This document shows, piece by piece, positions 8,167 to 14,821 of a stretch of 15,266 bases of DNA; the stretch's first letter is position 1; each line of letters begins with the position of its first letter. This stretch comes from Sulfurovum sp. GTDB lineage: Bacteria > Campylobacterota > Campylobacteria > Campylobacterales > Sulfurovaceae. The stretch covers positions 1 to 15,266 of the forward strand of contig JAGGRU010000004.1 of assembly GCA_021159425.1 (NCBI GenBank), in the 5' to 3' direction. Made by a program: the position numbers and the translations under genes. The notes beneath the pieces were generated by a model. It did not search any database, was not told the DNA's origin, and saw nothing but the letters and a program-made list of their open reading frames with translations.

Positions 8167-8470
8167 TTATCTATCTATTAATCATTGATTTTCCGATGGT
8201 ACATCTTGAGGGTGTATACTACACTTAAGAAAGAGAAATCTTTCATAACGATGTTGAGAGTTTGTTTACTCCTTGTCCAAGATTTGTGAACTTCCTTGTT
8301 TGCTCTTAGCAATCGTCCTACTTAGAAGCGACTTTTTCATATTTCCTTGTTTTAACTATGATTTCCTTGTTTATCGCTTCTCTGTTTCTATGCATTCAAA
8401 TCTCTAACTTTTATCTCTGTTCCTGTTGTGTTACGTATATTTTTTTGATACTGCGTTGATAGAGAATTAT
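8167..8470. other. 304-bp AT-rich gap between selB and fic with ACAAGGA repeats
   Basis: The two flanking genes converge here. On the minus strand the motif ACAAGG(A) occurs four times, at 8271-8276, 8294-8299, 8345-8350 and 8365-8370. The last two sit in matching 10-mers (8341-8350 and 8361-8370). They are enclosed by an 8-bp perfect inverted repeat, AGAAGCGA (8324-8331) and TCGCTTCT (8374-8381). Two tiny overlapping reading frames lie here: 8266-8340 (24 aa, with a good ribosome site) and 8318-8395 (25 aa). No terminator with a U-run is seen for either flanking gene. It could be debris of an inserted element, or hold a small peptide gene. Confidence 0.5.
8266..8340 (-). CDS. Possible 24-aa peptide frame
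   Basis: ATG at 8338-8340 with AAGGAAAT directly upstream, encoding MKKSLLSRTIAKSKQGSSQI and four more residues, then TAA. The product is basic and Ser-rich with no hydrophobic segment. The same ACAAGGAA stretch precedes the fic start, and the motif recurs nearby where no gene follows, so the ribosome site may be chance. Listed as a weak candidate only. Confidence 0.2.
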   Translation of the reverse strand: MKKSLLSRTIAKSKQGSSQILDKE

Positions 8471-10006
8471 TTACAGCCCCTCATTAATTTTTTCTTCGAT
8501 AAACTCCATAAACGGTACAATATTATCATGATTACTAGCTTGTTCCAATACCTTCATATACCTTTCTCTTTCATCCTTTTTTATAATGATCCAGGGTTGT
8601 CCATACGATACCAATATGCTATTCATTATAAATCTTGATATTCTTCCGTTTCCATCTATATAGGGATGAATAAATCCAAAAATAAAGTGTCCTAAAATTA
8701 CTTTAGACAGGATGTTATCATCACTTTTAATAAGTTCAAAATATTTCTCCATTGAATCCAGAATAGCTTCTTTTGGAGGAGGAACATGCTCTGAACCTCT
8801 TAAATAAATAGCCGTATTTCTATAGCCAATTAAATCACTTGCTTTGAGAATATTGGCTTGTACACTTGGCAAGAATAACTTTTTATAGAGTTTGGCTTGC
8901 AGATCTGAAATATTATTTTCAATTTTTTCATTTGATTCCAGACACTCCAAGATAGTTGATTTTAACTCTTCAAAGGCTTCAAAATATCCTTTTGCAGCCA
9001 GAGCATCTCGAGTCTCTTTATCTTCTTCATTTTGTGCTGGAGCCCAATTCCCATGTTTTATCTTTTCTATAAGTTCTGTAGTTACTTTGTACCCCTCTAT
9101 AGATAAAGAGTGATAAGCATCTTGAGTATATTTTTCATCCAATTCAGATAATAGCATTTTTATATCTATATCTTTTGGCTTTACATTACTATTCAATTCA
9201 TTTATCTTGGTAGAATATTTTTTCCATAACCCTTCAACTCGTGCAGCATAAGGACTTCTTAGTAATTGAGTACTGTCAAATATAGGTTTTACCATATGAA
9301 AAGGATTAAAAGGCGTAATTTTAGACCCCACTAATGAAGCATAGGTATCACTTATATTCTTGGCATCTTTTTCTCTTCCCAGATACATATAAGCACCAGA
9401 TAATCTTGCTGCTGAAGTATCCATTCTTCCAAGGTCAATCAATGCGTTAATTATTGTCGATACATCACGAATTGATTTTAATGCTATTTCCATTTCTAAA
9501 GGATTATTTCTAAAGCTGTTATTATCACTTTTACATAATGCATCTTCTATTCTAAAAATATTAACACCTCTTCTTTTATCCAAAATTTTTGGAAAATTAT
9601 GTTTATCTTCATACGCAAATAAAGTCATATTATTAGGAAGCTTAGTGATAGATGATGATACACCTTTTTTTATAATGACTGTTAATTGTTTGGGAATAGC
9701 ATTTTTTTCAGTATGGAGCATTAAAGAGTCATGAGGATTTAAACAGTATCCATTTTTCCCAAATCTGCCATTTAAGTATTTTGAAAAAAACAACCATGCA
9801 TTTATGTACCAAACAGTTGTATCGCCCGCTTGTGTACTTGGGCTTTGTATGCAATACCAACCTTTAACTATGGGAAAAAGATACGAATTTTCTTTGAGTA
9901 TTGTTATACTTTTAGCATCAAGTTTTTCTGATTTAAATACATTCCCTTCTTTGTCTTGTATCTTCTTTAAAGAGGCTAATGCATTTGCAAGAATTTTATT
10001 GATCAT
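8471..10006 (-). CDS. Fic-domain protein with AbiEi-like N-terminal region (class II Fic)
   Basis: A 511-aa protein. The C-terminal half is a Fic domain, a family that usually transfers AMP from ATP to target proteins. The active motif HPYIDGNGRISR (447-458) is intact, with catalytic His and both Arg. YRN...LRGSEHVPPP at about 395-411 is the usual Fic flap. SLSIEG (300-305) fits the inhibitory motif (S/T)xxxE(G/N) upstream of the core, making it a self-inhibited class II form. The first 180 residues resemble AbiEi-type antitoxin or winged-helix regulators (inference by pattern, weak). The start chosen is ATG 10006, because AAGGA lies 7 bases upstream; a frame 12 codons longer has no such site. 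The gene is visibly more AT-rich than its neighbours and sits alone between the sel and wtp genes, suggesting transfer. No separate antitoxin gene is seen. Confidence 0.85.
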   Translation of the reverse strand: MINKILANALASLKKIQDKEGNVFKSEKLDAKSITILKENSYLFPIVKGWYCIQSPSTQAGDTTVWYINAWLFFSKYLNGRFGKNGYCLNPHDSLMLHTEKNAIPKQLTVIIKKGVSSSITKLPNNMTLFAYEDKHNFPKILDKRRGVNIFRIEDALCKSDNNSFRNNPLEMEIALKSIRDVSTIINALIDLGRMDTSAARLSGAYMYLGREKDAKNISDTYASLVGSKITPFNPFHMVKPIFDSTQLLRSPYAARVEGLWKKYSTKINELNSNVKPKDIDIKMLLSELDEKYTQDAYHSLSIEGYKVTTELIEKIKHGNWAPAQNEEDKETRDALAAKGYFEAFEELKSTILECLESNEKIENNISDLQAKLYKKLFLPSVQANILKASDLIGYRNTAIYLRGSEHVPPPKEAILDSMEKYFELIKSDDNILSKVILGHFIFGFIHPYIDGNGRISRFIMNSILVSYGQPWIIIKKDERERYMKVLEQASNHDNIVPFMEFIEEKINEGL

Positions 10007-10029
10007 TTTAAATTCCTTGTTTATATTTA

Positions 10030-10085
10030 TACATGGTTTCACATATTATATTTACATGGTTACATTATATCATATATACATGGTT
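10030..10085 (-). promoter_or_regulatory. Three direct repeats over the fic promoter, likely autoregulatory operator
   Basis: AACCATGTA (minus strand) occurs three times, at 10085-10077, 10061-10053 and 10038-10030, with 24- and 23-bp periods, about two helical turns. Two TATAAT hexamers lie between the copies (10069-10064 and 10050-10045), so a protein on the repeats would cover the promoter. The last copy ends 23 bp before the fic ATG. The AbiEi-like N-terminus of the Fic protein is the obvious candidate binder, but that is inference. Confidence 0.6.
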
Positions 10086-10114
10086 TTAATATTATTAGAG
10101 CTACATATATAAAT

Positions 10115-10897
10115 TTAATCAAACCTGTTGGCAATAAACCTAATGATCAAAAATACCAGGGCTGAAAAACCGATGATCACGGCTGCTACAGGTGCAGAAT
10201 AACTCAAACCATAAGAAGAGAATCTGTCAAAGATGAGTACCGGTGTGGTCATGGGGTGGTAAACCAGTATGATCACAGCTCCGAACTCACCCAACCCACG
10301 GCTCCACATCATCAAGGCACCATTGACAATGTCTTTTCTGGCGTTAGGTATGGAGATGGCAAAAAAGACTCTGAATGGGCTGGCTCCGAGTGTTCTGGCA
10401 ACCTTTTCGAGTTTTGGGTCTACTTTTCTAAAACCATCTTTGGCAGCATTAATGAGAAAGGGTGCAGAGAGGAACATCATGGCGATCATGATGCCGTATT
10501 CTGTTCCTACGAACTCTATGCCAAAGATCTTAAAAAAGCCTCCCAGTCCAGTGTCGCCAAAGGTTGAAAGCAGTGCTATACCTGCTGCAGTATGAGGGAT
10601 CATAATAGGGATGTCTATGATGGCTTCTAAAAAACTTTTGCCAAAGAAGTCATATCGGGCTATGAGGTAAGCAAGAGGGAGTCCTGTAAAAATGACAAAG
10701 ATCATCGCCCAGAGAGAAACCTTCATGGTGAGTAAAATAGAAGATATGACCTCTCCGTCTTTGATGGTATCTATGAGTTTGTCTGACCCTACCCCTACAA
10801 ACATTTTTAAGATCGGTACAGAGAGAAAAAAGACAATAATGACGGCAAGGACGATCAGTGCAATGTTGAAGCTGTTATTTTTGTAGGTCAGTTTCAT
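10115..10897 (-). CDS. wtpB: WtpB-type tungstate/molybdate ABC transporter permease
   Basis: A 260-aa inner-membrane permease of the molybdate/tungstate/sulfate class. Six hydrophobic segments are visible at about 13-30, 61-80, 89-113, 131-152, 195-215 and 235-256. The EAA loop that docks to the ATPase reads ARTLGASPFRVFFAISIPNA (about 167-186). IPIMIPHTAAGIALL is typical of the Wtp/Mod permeases. The start ATG overlaps the wtpC stop by 4 bp (ATGA), so translation is coupled. It is the last gene of the fdhD-modE-moeA-wtpACB run. No strong terminator follows; the fic promoter region starts straight after. ModB or TupB is the alternative name; the partner binding protein argues for Wtp. Confidence 0.9.
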   Translation of the reverse strand: MKLTYKNNSFNIALIVLAVIIVFFLSVPILKMFVGVGSDKLIDTIKDGEVISSILLTMKVSLWAMIFVIFTGLPLAYLIARYDFFGKSFLEAIIDIPIMIPHTAAGIALLSTFGDTGLGGFFKIFGIEFVGTEYGIMIAMMFLSAPFLINAAKDGFRKVDPKLEKVARTLGASPFRVFFAISIPNARKDIVNGALMMWSRGLGEFGAVIILVYHPMTTPVLIFDRFSSYGLSYSAPVAAVIIGFSALVFLIIRFIANRFD

Positions 10898-11880
10898 ATG
10901 TACGATACATCCTTCTCGTCAAATCCGATGCGAATGCTATGCTTGGAGTTAGAGAGACAATTTTCATACTCTCGTTTGGGGATCTTGATGAAAAAATGGT
11001 TTTCATCTACTTTTACAAAAAGTTTAAAGTGGTCGGTAATACCCATACACTCTTCCACAACCCCTTCAAAAATATAGTCACAGCACACATTCTGCTCTTT
11101 GACTATACGAATAACATTGGGGTCAACAGAGAAATATTTAGATTTATTCTTATCATTAATAAGGCTAGCAGGGAAGATATTTTTAAAGCCGAGAAATTTA
11201 GCTATTTCTATGGTTTTAGGATGGTTAAGTACTTCATCCGGCGAACCTATCTGTTCTATTTTACCATTCATTATAACAGCGATCTTGTCTGCAAGGTATG
11301 AGGCTTCCCTGAAGTTATGTGTCACATGAATAGTGGTGAGGTCATACCTTCTGTGTATCTCTTTGAGCTTTTTCATAATGGCATTTCTAAACGTCGGATC
11401 TATGGCAGAGAGAGGTTCATCGAGAAGCAGGATCTTTGGCTTGGAGTACAATGCTCTGGCAAGTGCCACACGCTGTTTTTCTCCACCACTCAGATCTTTT
11501 ATGCAGCGATCAAGAAGATCTTTCAGTTCCAAAAAATCAACAATATCTTTAAAATGCTCCTGAGCATCTTCTATCTCTCTGTATCTACCCGAGAAAACAA
11601 TATTTTCTTCCACATTCAAATTGGGGAAAAGGGCAAAATCCTGATAGACAAAGCCTATGTCTCTGTGTTCCGGATTTTTTTCGGAAATTTCATCTTCTTT
11701 GTAGTGGATGCTTCCACTGCTTGAGTCAAGTCCGGCAATGGCTTCTAACAGACGTGTCTTCCCGGATCCACTTTGCCCTAAAAGTACAAAATACTCCCCC
11801 TTCTCAATATCCAGACAAATATTTTCAAGAGAAAAACCAGCAACACTATTCGATAAGTTTTTGATGCTTAAATAACTCAT
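10894..11880 (-). CDS. wtpC: WtpC-type tungstate/molybdate ABC transporter ATPase
   Basis: A 328-aa cytoplasmic ATPase that powers tungstate/molybdate import through WtpB. Walker A GQSGSGKT (35-42), Q-loop Q80, signature LSGGEKQR (130-137), Walker B ILLLDEP (150-156) and H-loop H188 are all intact. After about residue 240 there is a C-terminal extension of some 90 residues, probably a single TOBE-like domain. Such domains in this class can bind oxyanion and gate transport (family knowledge; not shown here). It starts 2 bp after the wtpA stop and overlaps wtpB by 4 bp. Substrate is taken from wtpA. Confidence 0.92.
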   Translation of the reverse strand: MSYLSIKNLSNSVAGFSLENICLDIEKGEYFVLLGQSGSGKTRLLEAIAGLDSSSGSIHYKEDEISEKNPEHRDIGFVYQDFALFPNLNVEENIVFSGRYREIEDAQEHFKDIVDFLELKDLLDRCIKDLSGGEKQRVALARALYSKPKILLLDEPLSAIDPTFRNAIMKKLKEIHRRYDLTTIHVTHNFREASYLADKIAVIMNGKIEQIGSPDEVLNHPKTIEIAKFLGFKNIFPASLINDKNKSKYFSVDPNVIRIVKEQNVCCDYIFEGVVEECMGITDHFKLFVKVDENHFFIKIPKREYENCLSNSKHSIRIGFDEKDVSYI

Positions 11881-11882
11881 AC

Positions 11883-12833
11883 TTACCTTTTTAAAATGCT
11901 ACTGTCACCAGTAATGACTGCAGGAGATATGACCCCTTGACCATTTTTTTCCATAATTTCTGAACCCTCTTTTGAGAGTACGAAGTTTACAAAATCCACT
12001 GCACCTTTTTCATTAATGGGAGATTGTACATTTTGAGGGATCGTGAGTCCATACACCATAATTCCCCCTTTTTTTTCAATTATCTCTCCCGGGTTTTTCC
12101 CGGAAATATTAAAAGAGACCGAGCTATATAGTCTGTCGAACGCAGCGTCTTTTAAAGAAATTTCTTTGGGAAGTGTAATGTATTTCAAGCCATGCTGTTG
12201 CGCTACAGATTTATAGATGTAGAGATAGTCCAGTGCATGTACCTGAAGCAGTGCCAGAAGGTCTGTCTCTTTAGGACGTACAACGACCTTGCTTTTGTCT
12301 TCATCTCCTACTTTATACATGTTTTTGTATCCTAAAAGATCTTTAAAGAAAGAAGGTTTTTTATAATACTTTCCTGCCAGTTTTGTCACCAGTATGGAAC
12401 GGTATCCGCAAGGGTCTGAGTTAGGGTTTGAATGTCCTATTTTTACACCCTTACGCAAGACGATCTCAGTCCAGTTCTCCGCATTGATCTCTCTATAGAA
12501 CTTTGAATTATCGGTATAGGCTATGGCCATTTCATTGGTGGCAAACTGGATATTGAACTTTGCATTTTTAGAGATGAGAAGGTTGTCAATGACTTTGTAG
12601 TCCGCAGAAGCAACCACATCTGCCTTTCGTCCTATGTCTGAAACTTTTCTGGCTGCTTGTCTACTACCACTTACTTCACGTTTAACATCATAATTTGGAT
12701 ATTTCGCTTCAAAAGCTTTTTCCATTTGTAAAAAAGGTACTGCCAGAGATCCTGCATGAAACACAATAATATCTTCTTTGGCAAAAAGCACTCCCAAAAG
12801 AGCAAGTGCCCATAGACTTAAGATCTTTTTCAA
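11883..12833 (-). CDS. wtpA: WtpA-type tungstate/molybdate-binding protein
   Basis: A 316-aa periplasmic binding protein that captures tungstate or molybdate and hands it to WtpB. The chosen start is TTG at 12833-12831, because AGGGGAAG lies just upstream and because it yields a clean signal peptide: MKKILSLWALALLGVLFA, cut before KED. A longer ATG frame from 12887 would overlap moeA and bury the signal sequence. Wtp-type motifs are FHAGSL (25-30), SADY (76-79), SNPNSDPCGYR (135-145) and RPKETDLLALL (186-196). In archaeal relatives Asp and Glu at equivalents of D140 and E189 complete an octahedral metal site (family knowledge). It starts 10 bp after the moeA stop. Tungstate is likely but molybdate cannot be excluded. 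Confidence 0.92.
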   Translation of the reverse strand: MKKILSLWALALLGVLFAKEDIIVFHAGSLAVPFLQMEKAFEAKYPNYDVKREVSGSRQAARKVSDIGRKADVVASADYKVIDNLLISKNAKFNIQFATNEMAIAYTDNSKFYREINAENWTEIVLRKGVKIGHSNPNSDPCGYRSILVTKLAGKYYKKPSFFKDLLGYKNMYKVGDEDKSKVVVRPKETDLLALLQVHALDYLYIYKSVAQQHGLKYITLPKEISLKDAAFDRLYSSVSFNISGKNPGEIIEKKGGIMVYGLTIPQNVQSPINEKGAVDFVNFVLSKEGSEIMEKNGQGVISPAVITGDSSILKR

Positions 12834-12843
12834 AACTTCCCCT

Positions 12844-14076
12844 TTAGTTAAAAATGTCCACACTCTCTTTTGTATAAGCACCGTCAAGACGTACTACTTT
12901 CACACTCTTTCCAACAACACAGCCATTAGACGTTGCTGAGGTCAAAAGCATTGCATTGCTCTCTTCTATCACTGTGATCATCCCTGAGCCGTATCGGTTG
13001 CCTCTGGTCGCTGTAAATTCACCTGCTTGTAAGGTACCAAGAACCACATTGACTCGCCCAGATTTTGTTTTGAACTCTGCCGTGTTGTGTGCCAGTTCCG
13101 TATTGTGATGATGTGCCGTATGACCTTGTATTTTCCTCATGATCGGAATGGCAAAAAGATAAAGGTTGACCATAGCAGTCAATGGATTTCCAGGTAGGCA
13201 GATGACAAAAGTCTTCTCCATTCTCCCCATCATAATAGGACGACCGGGTTTAATGTTCACACCGTCAAACAGTGTTTCCAGTCCATTGGCTTCAAAAGCC
13301 CTTCCCACAAAGTCAGCATCCCCCATGGAGATACCCCCAGAAGTAATGATGATGTCATACGATTTCAAGTCGGAAACAAAAGATATAGTCTCATCTAAAT
13401 TGTCAGGGATGACTTTAATGTAAGAGGCATCAAAGCCTTTAGCCTGAAGCGTTGAGATAATGGCATAAGAGTTGCAGTTGTAGATCTCATCTTCGGAGGC
13501 ATTCTCCCAAGGCTCTTTAAGCTCATTTCCTGTGGAGACTACCGCAATGGAGAGTTTTTTATAGACTTCAATAGAGACAATACCTTGAGAAGCAAGCACC
13601 GCAATAGTCCTTGCGGTGATCTCTTCACCCTCTTCAAAAAGTCTCTCTCCCTCTTTTGTCTCTTCCCCTTTAAGTCTCAGGGCATCACCTTTTCTAACTG
13701 TCTCGGGCAAAGTCACTTCATCATTTTCAAACTTTAGCACATTTTCAATGGGAATGATGGTATCGACATCTGAAGGTACCTGTGCACCTGTCATGATCTT
13801 GTAACATTCTCCTTCAGACAGCGATGCTTCTTTTACTTCACCCGCATAAATAACCTCTTTTACATGCAAAGTTGATCCTGCATCAGAAGCTTTAATAGCA
13901 AAACCATCCATGGCAGAGTTGTTAAAAGAAGGTAAGTTCTTTTGACAGGTCACGTCTTGTGAAAAGACACGTCCCAATGCTTTTTCCAAACCAATGATCT
14001 CTTTGAGTGTGCTTGCTTCTGCATTTGTTAAAGCACTCTCTACTGCTTCATTGAAATCGACGTAGTTTTTAGCCAT
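12844..14076 (-). CDS. moeA: MoeA, molybdopterin molybdenumtransferase
   Basis: A 410-aa cytoplasmic enzyme that inserts molybdate (or tungstate) into adenylated molybdopterin, the last common step of cofactor synthesis. MoeA motifs: NSAMDGFA (53-60), TGAQVPSDVDTIIPIE (96-111), the MPT-binding domain TSGGISMGDADFV (245-257), KPGRPIMMG (276-284) and LPGNP (294-298), with the usual beta-barrel domain IV at the C-terminus. Length is standard. The ATG overlaps the modE stop by 8 bp and follows AGAGGA, so it is coupled to modE. Its place between the regulator and the transporter links oxyanion uptake directly to cofactor loading. A second moeA elsewhere specialised for the other metal is possible in this group; nothing here decides it. 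Confidence 0.95.
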   Translation of the reverse strand: MAKNYVDFNEAVESALTNAEASTLKEIIGLEKALGRVFSQDVTCQKNLPSFNNSAMDGFAIKASDAGSTLHVKEVIYAGEVKEASLSEGECYKIMTGAQVPSDVDTIIPIENVLKFENDEVTLPETVRKGDALRLKGEETKEGERLFEEGEEITARTIAVLASQGIVSIEVYKKLSIAVVSTGNELKEPWENASEDEIYNCNSYAIISTLQAKGFDASYIKVIPDNLDETISFVSDLKSYDIIITSGGISMGDADFVGRAFEANGLETLFDGVNIKPGRPIMMGRMEKTFVICLPGNPLTAMVNLYLFAIPIMRKIQGHTAHHHNTELAHNTAEFKTKSGRVNVVLGTLQAGEFTATRGNRYGSGMITVIEESNAMLLTSATSNGCVVGKSVKVVRLDGAYTKESVDIFN

Positions 14077-14821
14077 CTGTTTTCCTCTGTTTACTTTTTT
14101 TCTTTCTGTCTTTTAGAAACAGTGCATGAAATCTTTCGTTTGCAAATGTTTCTATCTCTTCTTGCAGTTGTTTGTATTTGGCGATGTACTCATGTGCCAT
14201 CGGAGTCAGGGTTGTACCGCCTTGTTCTCCTGCACCTTTATGTGTCTCTACCAATACATCATCAAGGTTGTTTTGCAAGATCTGAATATGTGACCAGGCT
14301 TTTTTGTAAGACATGCCCAGTTTTTCTGCTGCTTTGGCAATGGAACCAAATTCATTTATATATTCAAGAATTTCTGTTTTCCCTTTTCCAAAAAGAAGGT
14401 CAGCATTTTGATTTTCCATCCAGGTTTTGGTCTTGATATAAAGTCTGGTGCCTTTCTTTTCAGAAAAACATCCCAGTTCACAATATTTAACATCCAGACC
14501 ACCCTCTTTAATGGCTGTTCTCACAGATTTCAAATTAGATTTTTGTGCAAGTTCTCTGGCATCTTTACAATACACTCTCTGCTGCTCGTCACAAATATCT
14601 TCCAGATCTGAAAAAACCTCTTCTTTAAAGACACCCAGTGGCTGTTTACCAAACTGCCCAAGATCACAGGCAGAGATGCGTACCTCATTCTCTTTTGCAC
14701 GCGTGCCAACTTCCATCGCTGTGGTTTTCAGTTTAGACGCCACCTTGAACGCAGAAGCACAGGTGAGTTTTCCATCTTCTCCTCTGTACTTTTCTATCAT
14801 CTCATCTAAATCATCAGACAT
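14069..14821 (-). CDS. modE: ModE-like transcriptional regulator with Cys-rich N-terminal repeats
   Basis: A 250-aa regulator. The DNA-binding part is near the C-terminus: about residues 145-205 form a ModE/LysR-type winged helix (GKTEILEYINEFGSIAKAAE, then GMSYKKAWSHI and a GAGEQGGTTLTP wing), followed by a helix and a very basic tail. The N-terminal 125 residues hold two related units, about 19-58 and 83-122, each with Cys, an Ala/Lys-rich helix and C-x-L-G-x-F. Cysteines are C21, C52, C77, C85, C114 and C118. There is no molybdate-binding TOBE pair as in E. coli ModE. The start chosen is the ATG at 14821, with AGGAG seven bases upstream; a frame 5 codons longer lacks this site. It overlaps fdhD by 8 bp and moeA by 8 bp. 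Likely role: control of this operon by Mo/W supply; ligand unknown. Confidence 0.88.
   Translation of the reverse strand: MSDDLDEMIEKYRGEDGKLTCASAFKVASKLKTTAMEVGTRAKENEVRISACDLGQFGKQPLGVFKEEVFSDLEDICDEQQRVYCKDARELAQKSNLKSVRTAIKEGGLDVKYCELGCFSEKKGTRLYIKTKTWMENQNADLLFGKGKTEILEYINEFGSIAKAAEKLGMSYKKAWSHIQILQNNLDDVLVETHKGAGEQGGTTLTPMAHEYIAKYKQLQEEIETFANERFHALFLKDRKKKSKQRKTDG

Noticed and set aside
8341..8370. CRISPR-like repeats
   Set aside because: Only short 10-bp motifs with irregular spacing and no cas genes; not an array.
10007..10042. Longer fic start (12 extra codons)
   Set aside because: The extra codons contain the AAGGA ribosome site and part of a promoter repeat region; ATG 10006 is correctly spaced from that site.
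12834..12887. Longer wtpA start (18 extra codons, ATG at 12887)
   Set aside because: It would overlap the moeA end by 44 bp and put 18 residues before a clear signal peptide; TTG at 12833 has AGGGGAAG directly upstream.
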